Shown: positions 16,666-26,769 of the stretch, one piece after another
Numbering within the stretch: position 1 is the stretch's first letter
How the letters are laid out: each line of letters opens with the position of its first letter
Source of the DNA: Noviluteimonas sp052115395
Lineage (GTDB): Bacteria > Pseudomonadota > Gammaproteobacteria > Xanthomonadales > Xanthomonadaceae
Assembly (NCBI GenBank): GCA_052115395.1
Contig: JBFRGO010000002.1
Length of the DNA: 64,000 nucleotides
Reading direction: 5' to 3' (one strand)
Notes under the pieces: generated by a model
Databases searched by the model: none
Seen by the model: only the letters and a program-made list of their open reading frames with translations
What the model was told of the DNA's origin: nothing
Made by a program: the position numbers and the translations under genes

Positions 16666-19575
16666 CTACACGGGGCGGGGCCAGCGTGCTTCGGCCCAGA
16701 GGGCAAGACGGTGAACAGCGGTGGCCAGGTCGGCGGCCAGCGCGGGGACGGAAGCGGCGTCCTGCGCGCGGCCGGCGGTTTCCAGCGCCTCGGCGGCATG
16801 GCCCAGTTCGCCGGCCCCGATGCTCCGCGCGGCGCCCTTGATCTTGTGGGCCTCGCGCGTCACGCCGGGGAGGTCGCCAGCCGTGCGCGCGGCTTGCAGC
16901 GTCGCCAGGTCGGCGTGGGTGCTGGCCAGGAAGTCGTCGAGCAGCGCGCGCGTTTCCACCGCATCGCCGTGGACCAGGCCGGCGAGCACCTGCGCGTCGA
17001 TCGGCGGCGGCCGCTCGGCCTGTGGAAGCATCGCGGCCAGGTCCACCGTCATCGCGGGCGTCGCCTGCGTGTGCGGCAACCAGCGCGCGAGCATCGCGGC
17101 GAGGGACGGAATACCGACGGGCTTTGCGAGGTAATCGTCCATGCCCGCGGCCAGGCACCGTTCGGCTTCGCCCTTCAGCGCCGAGGCGGTGAGTGCGATG
17201 ACGGGCGTGTGCGCGCGGTGCTCGCGCGCTTCCTCTTCGCGGATCTCGCGCGTGAGTTGGTAGCCGTCGAGACGCGGCATGTGCACGTCGGTGAGCACGA
17301 GCGCATAGCGCCCAGTGCGCCAGCGGGCCAGGCCTTGTTCGCCGTCTTCCGCCGATTCGCTCGCGTATCCGGCCAGTGCGAGTTGGCGCGCGATGACCGC
17401 GCGATTGGTCGGATGATCGTCGACCAGCAGCACCAGGCTATGTTCGGCCTGCGCCTGCGCGAGCGTCGGCAGTTTGCGCGGCGCGAGTTTCGGCGCCGCC
17501 GGTTGCGCCGATTCGGCCGGCACCTCCGATTCGGGCGCATGCGGCAGCACGAGGTCGAAGTGCATCGTGGTGCCCTGCCCCGGCGCGCTGTCCATCGTGA
17601 CATTGCCGCCCATCAGCTCGGCGAGGCGGCGGGAGATCGCAAGCCCCAGCCCGGTGCCGCCGAAGCGCCGCGTCGTATCGGCGTCGACCTGCGAGAAGGG
17701 CTGGAACAAGCGCGCCTGCTGCGCCTCCGACACGCCGATGCCCGTGTCGGTGACGCGGATGCGCAATCGGTCGCCGCCCAGCGCGCCGGCACCGGGCGCG
17801 GATTCGCGCCATTCCAGCGCCGCTTCCACGCGCCCGTGGTCGGTGAACTTGATCGCGTTGGACAGGAAGTTCGCGAGGATCTGCCGCACGCGCAACCCAT
17901 CGGCGCGATAGGCCGGCGCGACGCGATCGTCGATCGTGCACGACAACGCGAGCCCCTTGCTCGACGCCGAACCGGTGAAATTGGCGACCGTCATGCGCAC
18001 CACGCGGCGCAGGTCGACGGGCGACGGCGTGAGTTCCAGGCGCCCGGCTTCGATCTTCGAGAAGTCGAGGATGTCACCGATGATCTGCAGCAGCGAATCG
18101 GCCGAGGATTGGATGACGTTGAGCGCCCGTCGTTGATCGCCGTCCAGTTGCGTGTGCGCGAGGATCTCGACCATGCCCGTCACGCCCACCATCGGCGTGC
18201 GGATCTCGTGGCTCATCGCCGCGAGGAAGGCGCTCTTGGCGAGGTTGGCTTCCTGCGCGCGCGCCTCGCTTTCGCGCAGCGCTTCTTCCAGGCGCTTGCG
18301 TTCGGTGAGGTCGGTGGCCACCGCGATCAGTCCGCCGGGGCGGCCTGCTTCGTCCTTGAACGAGGCCAACGCGAGCACCACCGGCACCAGGCGGCCGTCG
18401 CGATGCACGAGCACGGCTTCGTGCGGCGGGCGATCGAGCTCGGCGAGCAGGTACATCGCGCGCCAGTCGGCGGGCACTTCGGTGCTGCGCTGGCGCCCGA
18501 GCGCGGCGACGATGCGTTCGACTTCCGAAGGCGGCACCAACATCGGCGAGTCGTCGGGCTGCGATGCGCTGCCGTAACGCGGGACGCGGCCGATGATCTC
18601 GCTCGCTTCCCAGCCCAGCAGCCGCTCGGCGAAGGGATTGAACATGATCCAGCGCCCGTGCCCGTCCATCGCGAGGATCGCCACCTGCGCGGCGTTGAGC
18701 AGCGAACGCTGGAATTCGCCGCGGCGTTCGAGCTCCGCGCGCACGCCTTCGTTCACCGCCAGTTGGCCGGTGAGATCGGATTCGTAGCGCATCACGTCGC
18801 GGCGCATGTCGACGAAGGCATCCATCACGTCGCCCAGCTCGCCGCGCGGGCGGAACGCGGGCATCGGCTCGTCGGGATCATGCTTGCGCATGTCGCGCGC
18901 GAGTTGCGTCAGCGCTTCCACACCCTTGTAGGCGTTGCGCAGGATATGGCGCGCCAGCAATCCGGCCAGCAGCAGCGCGACGAGCGACAGGCCGATGCGC
19001 AGCAGGCTCGCGCGTCGTCCGCGTTCGATTTCCGCGCGCACCATCCGCTCGGAATTGAGCATCGCCAGGTTCGACAGCGCTTCCATGCGCGTGGTCACCG
19101 GGTCGATGGCCGGATACAGCTCGGTGTCGGCGAAATGGCCCAGCGCCTTGAGGTCGCGCCGCACCAGGATGCCCCGCAAGGTCGACATCGCCGCGTGCGC
19201 GCGGACGCGGGCGTGGCGCACCTGTTCGAACAGGACCTGCTGCTCCCCGCTGCGCGGCATGGTCTGCAGCGCGACCCAGCTGCGGTCGATCTTGTCCTGC
19301 GCCGCGTCGAGCGTCCGGACGCCTTTCTCCCAGGTCATCAGGTTGTTGCGGACACGGAAGGTCGTGTCGACCACGTCCAGTCCGTAACCATCGGATACCG
19401 CCTTGAGTGCGCGCAGGCGACGCAGCGAATTGTCGCGCATCTGCTCCAGCGAGGTGCGCGTGTCCATCTGGAGCATTTCGTCGATGACCAGCACCGTGGC
19501 GCCGGCGAACAGCAACAGGCCGAACAGGCCCCACAACTGGTGGCGCATCCCCAGCGAGAACGAGCGCAGGCGCAT
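16666..19575 (-). CDS. Hybrid sensor histidine kinase (TM-HAMP-PAS-HK-REC-HPt)
   Basis: A 969-residue membrane sensor kinase. In order: TM helix about 14-32, a periplasmic helical sensor (about 33-190), TM about 193-213, HAMP, PAS (about 295-425), HisKA with SHEIRTPM (His456), a HATPase with NAIKFTD and GTGLGLAISRR, a receiver (VLTDVHMPRLDG), and a C-terminal HPt with the phospho-His in REAHKIKGAARS. It is a BarA/RpfC-like phosphorelay protein. MRLRSFSLGM at 19575 is chosen as start. It lies 11 bases downstream of a REC-EAL gene, a likely output partner. Confidence 0.9.
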   Translation of the reverse strand: MRLRSFSLGMRHQLWGLFGLLLFAGATVLVIDEMLQMDTRTSLEQMRDNSLRRLRALKAVSDGYGLDVVDTTFRVRNNLMTWEKGVRTLDAAQDKIDRSWVALQTMPRSGEQQVLFEQVRHARVRAHAAMSTLRGILVRRDLKALGHFADTELYPAIDPVTTRMEALSNLAMLNSERMVRAEIERGRRASLLRIGLSLVALLLAGLLARHILRNAYKGVEALTQLARDMRKHDPDEPMPAFRPRGELGDVMDAFVDMRRDVMRYESDLTGQLAVNEGVRAELERRGEFQRSLLNAAQVAILAMDGHGRWIMFNPFAERLLGWEASEIIGRVPRYGSASQPDDSPMLVPPSEVERIVAALGRQRSTEVPADWRAMYLLAELDRPPHEAVLVHRDGRLVPVVLALASFKDEAGRPGGLIAVATDLTERKRLEEALRESEARAQEANLAKSAFLAAMSHEIRTPMVGVTGMVEILAHTQLDGDQRRALNVIQSSADSLLQIIGDILDFSKIEAGRLELTPSPVDLRRVVRMTVANFTGSASSKGLALSCTIDDRVAPAYRADGLRVRQILANFLSNAIKFTDHGRVEAALEWRESAPGAGALGGDRLRIRVTDTGIGVSEAQQARLFQPFSQVDADTTRRFGGTGLGLAISRRLAELMGGNVTMDSAPGQGTTMHFDLVLPHAPESEVPAESAQPAAPKLAPRKLPTLAQAQAEHSLVLLVDDHPTNRAVIARQLALAGYASESAEDGEQGLARWRTGRYALVLTDVHMPRLDGYQLTREIREEEAREHRAHTPVIALTASALKGEAERCLAAGMDDYLAKPVGIPSLAAMLARWLPHTQATPAMTVDLAAMLPQAERPPPIDAQVLAGLVHGDAVETRALLDDFLASTHADLATLQAARTAGDLPGVTREAHKIKGAARSIGAGELGHAAEALETAGRAQDAASVPALAADLATAVHRLALWAEARWPRPV

Positions 19576-19586
19576 GGGCGTGTGCT

Positions 19587-20780
19587 TCAGTCGGGCGCGC
19601 GCCAGCGCGACACGCAATCGATCAGCTCCTCGGCCACCACCGGCGCGCCGACCAGATACCCCTGCGCGATGCCGCAGCCGAGCTCGGCGAGCATCTGCCA
19701 GTCCTCGACCGTCTCCACGCCTTCGGCCACCGTTTCCAGTTGCAGCTTGCGCGCCAGGTCCAGGCTCGCTTCGACGACCGCGCGCTTGCGCGGTTGCGAG
19801 TGCGCGCCGAACACGAAGCCCTGGTCGATCTTCAATTCGGTGAACGGCACCTGCGAGAGCTGCGAGAGCGACGAATACCCTGTGCCGAAATCGTCGATCG
19901 ACAGGCCGAAGCCCTTGAGTCGCAAGCGCGCGAGCACACCCAGGCCGCGCGCGGCGTCGGCCATCAACAGGCTTTCGGTGATTTCCAGGATGACTTCGCT
20001 CGGCGACAGGCCGTGGTCTTCGACGATCTGCTGGTAGCGGTCGGCGGCCGATTGGTCGTGCAGGGTCGCGGGCGAAACGTTGACCGACAAGTTCAGGCGC
20101 AGGCCGTCGTCCTGCCAACGGCGTTTCCACGCGCAGGCCTGTTCGAGGATCGCGTCGGTGAGGTCGGCGGCCAGGCCGTCGGATTCGAGCAGGCCGACGA
20201 AATGATGCGGGCGGATCACCTGCCCGTCGCCGCGCTCCCAGCGGGCGAGCGCTTCGACGCCGACGATCTTGCCGTTCGCGAATTCGGCCTGCGGCTGGAA
20301 CCACGGGACGATCTCGCCCTGGTTGAGGCCGCGCCGCAGCTCGCCCAGGTCGATGAAGACCGATTCGTCGGCCGGGTTGGATTGCAGGCGCTCTTCGTAA
20401 CGCGTGAGCACCGCTTCGAGTTTCTCGACGCTCAGCGGCTTCTCGATGCTTCCGAGCACGTGAAGGCCATAGGCGCGGGCCATCATCTGCACGGTGTTGA
20501 GCAGCGCCGGATCCAGCGCACTCACCAGCGCCACGCCGCGCGCCAGCCGCCGTTGCGCGACGTGGCCGATGAATTCGATGCCGTCCATGCCGGGCATGTC
20601 CAGGTCGACGAGCACCACGTCGGGCGCCGTGCCACCGTTTTCGAGCAGCGACAGCGCGGCCACGCCGTCGGCCGCTTCCTGCACCTGCCCGATGCCCAGT
20701 TCAGCCAGCAGCCGCAGCGCCAGCCGGCGCTGGAACCCGTGGTCTTCCACCACCATGACCCGCAGCGCGGCCAAGCTCAT
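19587..20780 (-). CDS. Response regulator with EAL c-di-GMP phosphodiesterase output
   Basis: A 397-residue REC-EAL protein expected to hydrolyse c-di-GMP to pGpG. The receiver (1-125) has Asp59 in VLVDLDMPGMDG. The EAL domain (about 145-395) keeps the catalytic set: VEALARW (Glu176), EITES, IDDFGTGYSSL, KIDQGF and AEGVET, so it looks enzymatically competent. There is no membrane segment. It is first in a pair with the hybrid kinase 11 bases downstream, so phosphorelay control of c-di-GMP is likely. Confidence 0.92.
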   Translation of the reverse strand: MSLAALRVMVVEDHGFQRRLALRLLAELGIGQVQEAADGVAALSLLENGGTAPDVVLVDLDMPGMDGIEFIGHVAQRRLARGVALVSALDPALLNTVQMMARAYGLHVLGSIEKPLSVEKLEAVLTRYEERLQSNPADESVFIDLGELRRGLNQGEIVPWFQPQAEFANGKIVGVEALARWERGDGQVIRPHHFVGLLESDGLAADLTDAILEQACAWKRRWQDDGLRLNLSVNVSPATLHDQSAADRYQQIVEDHGLSPSEVILEITESLLMADAARGLGVLARLRLKGFGLSIDDFGTGYSSLSQLSQVPFTELKIDQGFVFGAHSQPRKRAVVEASLDLARKLQLETVAEGVETVEDWQMLAELGCGIAQGYLVGAPVVAEELIDCVSRWRAPD

Positions 20781-20870
20781 CGGGACGTCCCCCCGGAAGG
20801 TGCACGCATCCTGCGTGCGCCCCCGTATCGAACGCGTCGGGGGGGCATGGGCGGCCGCAGGAACCGCCGC

Positions 20871-20879
20871 TGCTACAAT
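20871..20879 (+). promoter_or_regulatory. Extended -10 promoter of the indolepyruvate oxidoreductase gene
   Basis: TGC-TACAAT is an extended -10 element (TACAAT at 20874-20879), 29 bases upstream of the ATG, predicting transcription from about 20886. No good -35 hexamer is visible at 17 bases; the TGn extension may compensate. The 128-base gap also serves the divergent REC-EAL gene. Confidence 0.6.
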
Positions 20880-20908
20880 CCCGCGTCTTTTTCCCCGGTT
20901 TTGCCGCG

Positions 20909-23900
20909 ATGACCAGCACCGCCGAGCTCTCTTCCCCCGCGTCGGCCAACACCGCGCTGACCAACAGTGTCCTCGATGGCGATTACACGCTCGAAGACAA
21001 ATACACCCGCGAATCCGGGCGCATCTATCTTTCCGGCGTGCAGGCCCTTGTCCGCCTGCCGTTGATGCAGAAACTGCGCGACCAGGCAGCCGGGCTGAAC
21101 ACCGCCGGTTTCGTGAGCGGCTACCGCGGTTCGCCGCTGGGCGGCTTCGACCTCGAACTGTGGCGCGCGCGCAAACACCTGGAAGCCAAGCAGGTGAAGT
21201 TCATCCCGGGCCTCAACGAGGACCTGGGCGCGACGATGGTGTGGGGCACGCAGCAGACCAACCTGTTCCCCGGCGCGAAAGTCGAGGGCGTGTTCGGCAT
21301 GTGGTACGGCAAGGGCCCGGGCGTCGACCGCACGGGCGACGTGTTCAAGCACGCCAATGCCGCGGGCACCGCGCCGAAGGGCGGCGTGCTCGCGCTCGCG
21401 GCCGACGACCATGCATGCCGTTCCTCGACGCTGCCGCACGGCTCGGAACAGGAATTCGTCAGCGCGATGATGCCGGTGCTCAACCCGGCGGGCGTGCAGG
21501 ACATCCTCGACCTGGGCCTGATCGGTTGGGCGATGTCGCGTTACACCGGCCGTTGGGTCGGCTTCAAGACGATCGCCGAAACGGTGGAGTCTTCCGCCTC
21601 GGTCGACGTCGATCCGCTCGCGCTGAAGATCCTGTTGCCCGAAGACTTCGACATCCCGCGCGGCGGCCTGAACATCCGTTGGCCCGATCCGCCGATGGAC
21701 CAGGAGATGCGCCTGCACCAGTACGCGGTGAAGGCCGCGCAGGCCTTCGCGCGTGCGAACGGGATCGACCGCGTCGTCATCGATTCGCCGAACGCACGCC
21801 TGGGCATCATCACCACCGGCAAGTCGTACCTGGACGTGCTGCAGGCGCTGGAATACCTCGACCTCGACGCGCGCGCCTGTGCCGACCTCGGCATCCGCGT
21901 GTACAAGGTCGCGATGACCTGGCCGCTGGAACCGGTGGGCCTGCGCAATTTCGCGCGCGGCTTGCAGGACATCCTGGTCGTCGAGGAAAAACACGCCTTC
22001 ATCGAAAGCCAGATGAAGGAGTCGATGTACAACTGGACGGGCGAGCGCCCGTCGGTCGTCGGCAAGTACGACGAAGCCGGCGAATGGATCCTGCCCTCCA
22101 CCGGCGAACTCACGCCGGCGCGCGTCGCGCGCGTGATCGCCAGCCGCATCCGCAAATTCCACGACAGCGAACACATCCGCGACGTCATGCGCTGGATGGA
22201 AGGCAAGGAATCCGAGCTCGCCCTGCCCCGCGCCGCGTTCCCGCGCGTGCCGCATTACTGCTCGGGTTGCCCGCACAACACCTCGACCGTCGTGCCGGAA
22301 GGCTCGCGCGCGCTCGGCGGCATCGGCTGCCATTACATGGTCACGTGGATGGACCGCCGCACCGACACCTTCACGCACATGGGCGGCGAAGGCGTGACGT
22401 GGGCGGGCCAGGCATCGTTCACCGACACCGAGCATGTGTTCCAGAATCTCGGTGACGGCACGTACTTCCATTCGGGCTCGCTCGCGATCCGCCAGTCGAT
22501 CGCCGCGAAGGTGAACATCACCTACAAGATCCTCTACAACGACGCGGTCGCGATGACCGGCGGCCAGCCGGTCGACGGCACCCTGAGCGTGCCGCAGATC
22601 GCGCACCAGGTGCGCAGCGAAGGCGTGCAGACGATCGTCGTGCTCTCCGACGACATCGCCAAGTGGAGCGATCCGGCGATCTTCCCGGTCGGCGTGGAAT
22701 TCTTCGATCGCACCGAACTGGACAACGTGCAGAAGCGCCTGCGCGAAACCGCCGGTACGACGGTGCTGATCTACGACCAGACCTGCGCGACCGAAAAGCG
22801 CCGCCGCCGCAAGCGCGGCAAGATGGTCGATCCGGCCAAGCGCGTGATGATCAACTCGCTGGTGTGCGAAGGCTGCGGCGATTGCGGCAAGAAATCCTTC
22901 TGCGTTTCCGTGCTGCCGAAGGAAACCGAATTCGGCCGCAAGCGCGACATCGACCAGAGCAATTGCAACAAGGACTTCTCCTGCGTCAACGGCTTCTGCC
23001 CGAGCTTCGTGACGGTGCATGGCGGCACGCTGCGCAAGAAGAAAGGTTCCGGTTCGGCTGATCGCTTGTCGAACCTGCCGATGCCGACGCTGCCCGCGCT
23101 CGACCAGCCCTGGAACATCCTGATCACCGGCGTCGGCGGCACGGGCGTGGTGACCATCGGTGCGTTGCTCGGCATGGCCGGCCATCTGGAAGGCAAGGGT
23201 GCGAGCGTGCTCGACCAGACGGGTCTTGCGCAGAAGGGCGGCGCGGTGACCACGCACATCCGCATCGCGCGTTCGCCGGCCGACATCCACGCCGTGCGCA
23301 TCGCCGCGGGCGAAGCCGACCTCGTGCTGGGTTGCGACATGGTGGTGGTCAACGACTACTGGCCGTTGTCGAAGATCCGCAGCGGCCGCACGCAGGTCGT
23401 GCTCAACAGCTACGAAGCGATGCCGGGCACGTTCACCACGCGCCCCGACATGCAGTTCCCCGCGCAGGACATCGTCGCGGCGATCAAGCTCGCGCTCGGC
23501 GGCAACGATCATGCTTCCAACGGCATGCACATTGTCGATGCCACCCAGCTCGCGACCGCGCTGATGGGCGATGCGATCGCGACCAACCTGTTCATCCTCG
23601 GCTACGCATGGCAGCGCGCGCTGGTGCCGGTGTCGTTCGATGCGCTGATGCGCGCGGTCGAGCTCAACGGCGCGGCGATCGAGATGAACAAGACGGCGTT
23701 CGCCTGGGGTCGCCTTGCGGCGATCGACCTGCCGGCGGTGCTCGAAGCGGCAGGCATCGCGCGTTCGATTCCCTCGCAGGACACCTTGCACGAACTGCCC
23801 GTCCTCTCGCCGGGCGAATGGGAAGGCCACGAGTGGGGTGCGAACGTCGCGCCGAAGCCGGTCGCGATCGAAGACGAGTCGCGCCACCTGCCCGCGCACG

Positions 23901-24589
23901 GCAGCGACGCCGCCTTCGCGCCGCTGGACGATGCACGCCTGTCGCGTTCGCTCGACGAAGTCGTCGCACGTCGCGTGGCGTTCCTCACGCAGTATCAGAA
24001 TGCCGCTTACGCCAAGCGTTACAGCGATCTGGTCGCGAAGGTCCGCGCCGCCGAGCAGCAGCGCGCGCCGGGCAGCTCCGACCTGAGCGAAGCGGTCGCC
24101 CGCTATGCCTTCAAGCTGATGGCCTACAAGGACGAATACGAAGTCGCGCGCCTGTATACCAGCGGCGATTTCAAGGCGCGCGTGGCGCAACAGTTCGAAG
24201 GCGACTACAAGCTGGTCTTCCATCTCGCGCCGCCGCTGTTGGCAAAGAAGGATGCCGAAGGCCGTTTGCTCAAGCGCGAGTACGGCGCCTGGATGTACAC
24301 CGCGTTCCAGCTGACGGCGAAGTTGCGTTTCCTGCGCGGCACGGCGTTCGACGTGTTCGGTTACACGGCCGAGCGCAAGATGGAGCGTCGTTTGATCGCC
24401 GAGTATTTCTCGACGGTGTCGATGCTGGCCGACGGTTTGAACGACGGCAACGTGGCGCTGGCGACGGAGATCGCGTCGGTGCCCGAACACATCCGCGGCT
24501 ACGGCCACGTCAAGGAGGCGCACCTGCACGATGCGAAGGCGCGCGAGGCGGGCTTGCTGGCGAAGTGGAAGAACGCGCCGGCCGCCTGA
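20909..24589 (+). CDS. Indolepyruvate ferredoxin oxidoreductase (fused alpha/beta)
   Basis: A 1226-residue fusion of the IorA- and IorB-type chains. It performs ferredoxin- and thiamine-diphosphate-dependent oxidative decarboxylation of aryl or branched-chain 2-oxoacids to acyl-CoA. The N-terminal pyrimidine-binding part has FVSGYRGSPLGG, and the TPP domain has HYCSGCPHNTS and GGEGVTWAGQ. A 4Fe-4S cysteine cluster follows (VCEGCGDCGKKSFC, then CNKDF-SC-NGFCPSF). The C-terminal gamma-type domain begins ITGVGGTGVVTIGALLGMA. It is monocistronic, with an extended -10 promoter and a strong terminator. Long fused forms are known in Proteobacteria. Confidence 0.93.
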   Translation: MTSTAELSSPASANTALTNSVLDGDYTLEDKYTRESGRIYLSGVQALVRLPLMQKLRDQAAGLNTAGFVSGYRGSPLGGFDLELWRARKHLEAKQVKFIPGLNEDLGATMVWGTQQTNLFPGAKVEGVFGMWYGKGPGVDRTGDVFKHANAAGTAPKGGVLALAADDHACRSSTLPHGSEQEFVSAMMPVLNPAGVQDILDLGLIGWAMSRYTGRWVGFKTIAETVESSASVDVDPLALKILLPEDFDIPRGGLNIRWPDPPMDQEMRLHQYAVKAAQAFARANGIDRVVIDSPNARLGIITTGKSYLDVLQALEYLDLDARACADLGIRVYKVAMTWPLEPVGLRNFARGLQDILVVEEKHAFIESQMKESMYNWTGERPSVVGKYDEAGEWILPSTGELTPARVARVIASRIRKFHDSEHIRDVMRWMEGKESELALPRAAFPRVPHYCSGCPHNTSTVVPEGSRALGGIGCHYMVTWMDRRTDTFTHMGGEGVTWAGQASFTDTEHVFQNLGDGTYFHSGSLAIRQSIAAKVNITYKILYNDAVAMTGGQPVDGTLSVPQIAHQVRSEGVQTIVVLSDDIAKWSDPAIFPVGVEFFDRTELDNVQKRLRETAGTTVLIYDQTCATEKRRRRKRGKMVDPAKRVMINSLVCEGCGDCGKKSFCVSVLPKETEFGRKRDIDQSNCNKDFSCVNGFCPSFVTVHGGTLRKKKGSGSADRLSNLPMPTLPALDQPWNILITGVGGTGVVTIGALLGMAGHLEGKGASVLDQTGLAQKGGAVTTHIRIARSPADIHAVRIAAGEADLVLGCDMVVVNDYWPLSKIRSGRTQVVLNSYEAMPGTFTTRPDMQFPAQDIVAAIKLALGGNDHASNGMHIVDATQLATALMGDAIATNLFILGYAWQRALVPVSFDALMRAVELNGAAIEMNKTAFAWGRLAAIDLPAVLEAAGIARSIPSQDTLHELPVLSPGEWEGHEWGANVAPKPVAIEDESRHLPAHGSDAAFAPLDDARLSRSLDEVVARRVAFLTQYQNAAYAKRYSDLVAKVRAAEQQRAPGSSDLSEAVARYAFKLMAYKDEYEVARLYTSGDFKARVAQQFEGDYKLVFHLAPPLLAKKDAEGRLLKREYGAWMYTAFQLTAKLRFLRGTAFDVFGYTAERKMERRLIAEYFSTVSMLADGLNDGNVALATEIASVPEHIRGYGHVKEAHLHDAKAREAGLLAKWKNAPAA

Positions 24590-24611
24590 TCCGGGCACGA
24601 AAGAGGCATGA

Positions 24612-24643
24612 AAAAAGCCGCCCTTCGCAGGGCGGCTTTTTTG
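24612..24643. terminator. Bidirectional intrinsic terminator
   Basis: Arms AAAAAAGCCGCCC and GGGCGGCTTTTTT are perfectly complementary around a TTCGCA loop, giving a U-tract on both strands. It separates the convergent indolepyruvate oxidoreductase and M61 peptidase genes. Confidence 0.93.
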
Positions 24644-24657
24644 TTTTCGCGAATCGC

Positions 24658-26583
24658 TTACTTCTTCGGCGCGTAAATCGCCGACAGGCGATCGGGCTTG
24701 CCTTCGATGCGCTCCAGGTGCGGATAGCGCAAGCCGTCGTAGTACGGCAACTGGATCGTGCGATACAGGTCGAACTCCTTCACCAGCAGCTCGATCGGCT
24801 TGTGATCCTTCTTCGCCGCGGTGACCGCATCTTCGAGCACGTCGCCGGCGTATTGCTTGCCGTTGACCGCCACCGCCGTCATGCCCGGGCCGATGCCCGC
24901 CTTGAACGCAGGGCTGTCCCAGCGAACGCTGGAAATCGCGCCGTCGCCGCCGATCGAAAGGCCGAGCGAATACACGAAGTCGGCGCCGCCACGGCCGTAT
25001 TCGGCCGCCGCCGTCTTCGCATAGGCATTGGGCTTGTCCTTGAACACCAGGCGCCAGCCCGAGGCTTCGATGCCGCCGGTGAGCGGCACCTTGCCATCGA
25101 GGCGATCGTGCAGGAACTTGCCCCAGTCGTCGGCCACCAGGCTGTTGAGCGTGGCCGCGACGTCTTCGAACGTGTAGGTGTTGACGCTGAAGTCGCCGTC
25201 GTTCATGCCGAAGAACTTCTTCGCGAAGTCGTCGAGCGAGATCTTGTTGTTCGACTTCTCGCGCAGGCGCGAATCCACCTCGAGCCAGATCATCTGGCCG
25301 CCGGAGTAGTAGTCCTCGCTCAACTGCCAGCTGGTGTAGGCCTTCGACGTGCGCTTGGCGATGATCGGGTCGTTGGTCGTGTCCTGCAGCGCGCGCCACG
25401 ACAGGCCGGCGCGGTTTTCGGCGTAGGTGGCCGCGACCAGGGCGAGCGCGTCCTTCGCCGTTTCGAAGTTGCGCAGGCCGGCGCGCGCGGTGATCACGTT
25501 GCCCCAGTACTGCGTCTGCCCTTCGTACACCCACAGCAGGCTGCCCTGCATCGGCGTGTTGAAGGTCGGCGTGGTGAGGTCGGCGCCACGGCGGTACTTG
25601 CCGTCCCACGAATGGTTGTACTCGTGCGCGAGCAGGTCGCTGCTGCCGGACTTCGGATCCCACGAATTGAAGTACTTCACGCCCACGCCGTTCTCGCTGG
25701 AACGGTGGTGTTCCAGGCCGATGCCCGACATCTGGCCGCTGAGCGCGAACAGGAAGTCGTAGTGGTCGTAGTGCTCGGCGCCGTACAACTTGCGCATCTG
25801 CTGCACGAGGCGGCGGTGCGCTTCGAGATGGTCGGGCTTGGCTTCCAGGTACTTCGCATCGTCGGCGACGACGTTCAGGCGCACCGGCTTGCCGACGCCC
25901 TGCGACAGGTCGAAGGTCTTGAAGTAACGGCCCGCGTACATCGGCGAATCGACCAGCGTGTCGAAATCGACCGGCTTGTAGGTGACGACGTCACCGGCGC
26001 GGCCCTGCAATTCCAGCGCGGTCGCGGCCTGCCAACCGGCGGGCAGCTTCACGCTCGGCGCGAAGGTGATCGCGCTCGCCGCATAACCGGCCGGATACAG
26101 CGCAACCGTGTTCCACTGCAGGTTGAGCATGTTCGGCGTCATGACCACGCGACCCTGGTCGCGGTCGGTCGGCGAGATGAACTGGAATGCGACATCCAGG
26201 TGGGTCGCGCCCTGCGGCACGTCGACCTTGAACGCGTACACATCCAGCGGATCGCGCTTCCATTCGATCTTCTGCCCGTTGGCCGAGAACTCCAGGCCCG
26301 CGACCTTGTCGACGCGGCCGTAGTCGGCGTGGTTGCCCGGCAACCACTTCGGGAACAACAGCGTCACTTCGCCGGCCTGCACCGGGATGCGCTGCTTCAC
26401 GTTGAAGACGCGCTGCGAAAGGTTGGTGGCGTCGACTTCGAGCGTGATCGTGCCCGGGTACGCGGCGGTGCTGGCGGCGTAGACCGGCGCCTGCGGCGAG
26501 GACTGCGCGATGGACGTGGAGGAAACGGCGAGCGCGGGCAGCGCGAGCGCCAAGGCGAGGGCGAGCAGCGTGGGACGAGGCAT
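24658..26583 (-). CDS. M61-family glycyl-aminopeptidase-like metallopeptidase
   Basis: A 641-residue secreted zinc peptidase. The signal peptide (RPTLLALALALALPALAVSS) is followed by an N-terminal beta domain (TITLEVDATNLSQRVF). The catalytic domain has HEYNHSWDGK (HExxH zinc site) and downstream glutamate LLWVYEGQTQYWG. A C-terminal PDZ-like domain (SSVRWDSPAFKAGIGPG) follows. M61 enzymes remove N-terminal Gly/Ala from peptides. The ATG at 26583 is chosen for the signal peptide. It is divergent from an I78-type inhibitor lipoprotein and is probably periplasmic. Confidence 0.92.
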   Translation of the reverse strand: MPRPTLLALALALALPALAVSSTSIAQSSPQAPVYAASTAAYPGTITLEVDATNLSQRVFNVKQRIPVQAGEVTLLFPKWLPGNHADYGRVDKVAGLEFSANGQKIEWKRDPLDVYAFKVDVPQGATHLDVAFQFISPTDRDQGRVVMTPNMLNLQWNTVALYPAGYAASAITFAPSVKLPAGWQAATALELQGRAGDVVTYKPVDFDTLVDSPMYAGRYFKTFDLSQGVGKPVRLNVVADDAKYLEAKPDHLEAHRRLVQQMRKLYGAEHYDHYDFLFALSGQMSGIGLEHHRSSENGVGVKYFNSWDPKSGSSDLLAHEYNHSWDGKYRRGADLTTPTFNTPMQGSLLWVYEGQTQYWGNVITARAGLRNFETAKDALALVAATYAENRAGLSWRALQDTTNDPIIAKRTSKAYTSWQLSEDYYSGGQMIWLEVDSRLREKSNNKISLDDFAKKFFGMNDGDFSVNTYTFEDVAATLNSLVADDWGKFLHDRLDGKVPLTGGIEASGWRLVFKDKPNAYAKTAAAEYGRGGADFVYSLGLSIGGDGAISSVRWDSPAFKAGIGPGMTAVAVNGKQYAGDVLEDAVTAAKKDHKPIELLVKEFDLYRTIQLPYYDGLRYPHLERIEGKPDRLSAIYAPKK

Positions 26584-26769
26584 GCGGTGTCCTGGAAGCG
26601 CAAGGGATGGAATGGGTGCAAACATCCCATCGTGCAAATTCGGCGCACGTCCGCCCTCTGCCATTCGGCATGGTCGAACGGAAAGATCGCGCATTCCCGA
26701 CGATGCCTTGTCGCTCACGGCCCCCGGGCGTAGGGTGCGGCGCCATCCCCCATGGACAGGAGTCCGCCC

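Noticed and set aside
20909..24589. Suspected frameshift or gene fusion artefact in the 1226-residue oxidoreductase
   Set aside because: The IorA and IorB parts run in one frame with intact motifs throughout; long fused forms are a known family type.
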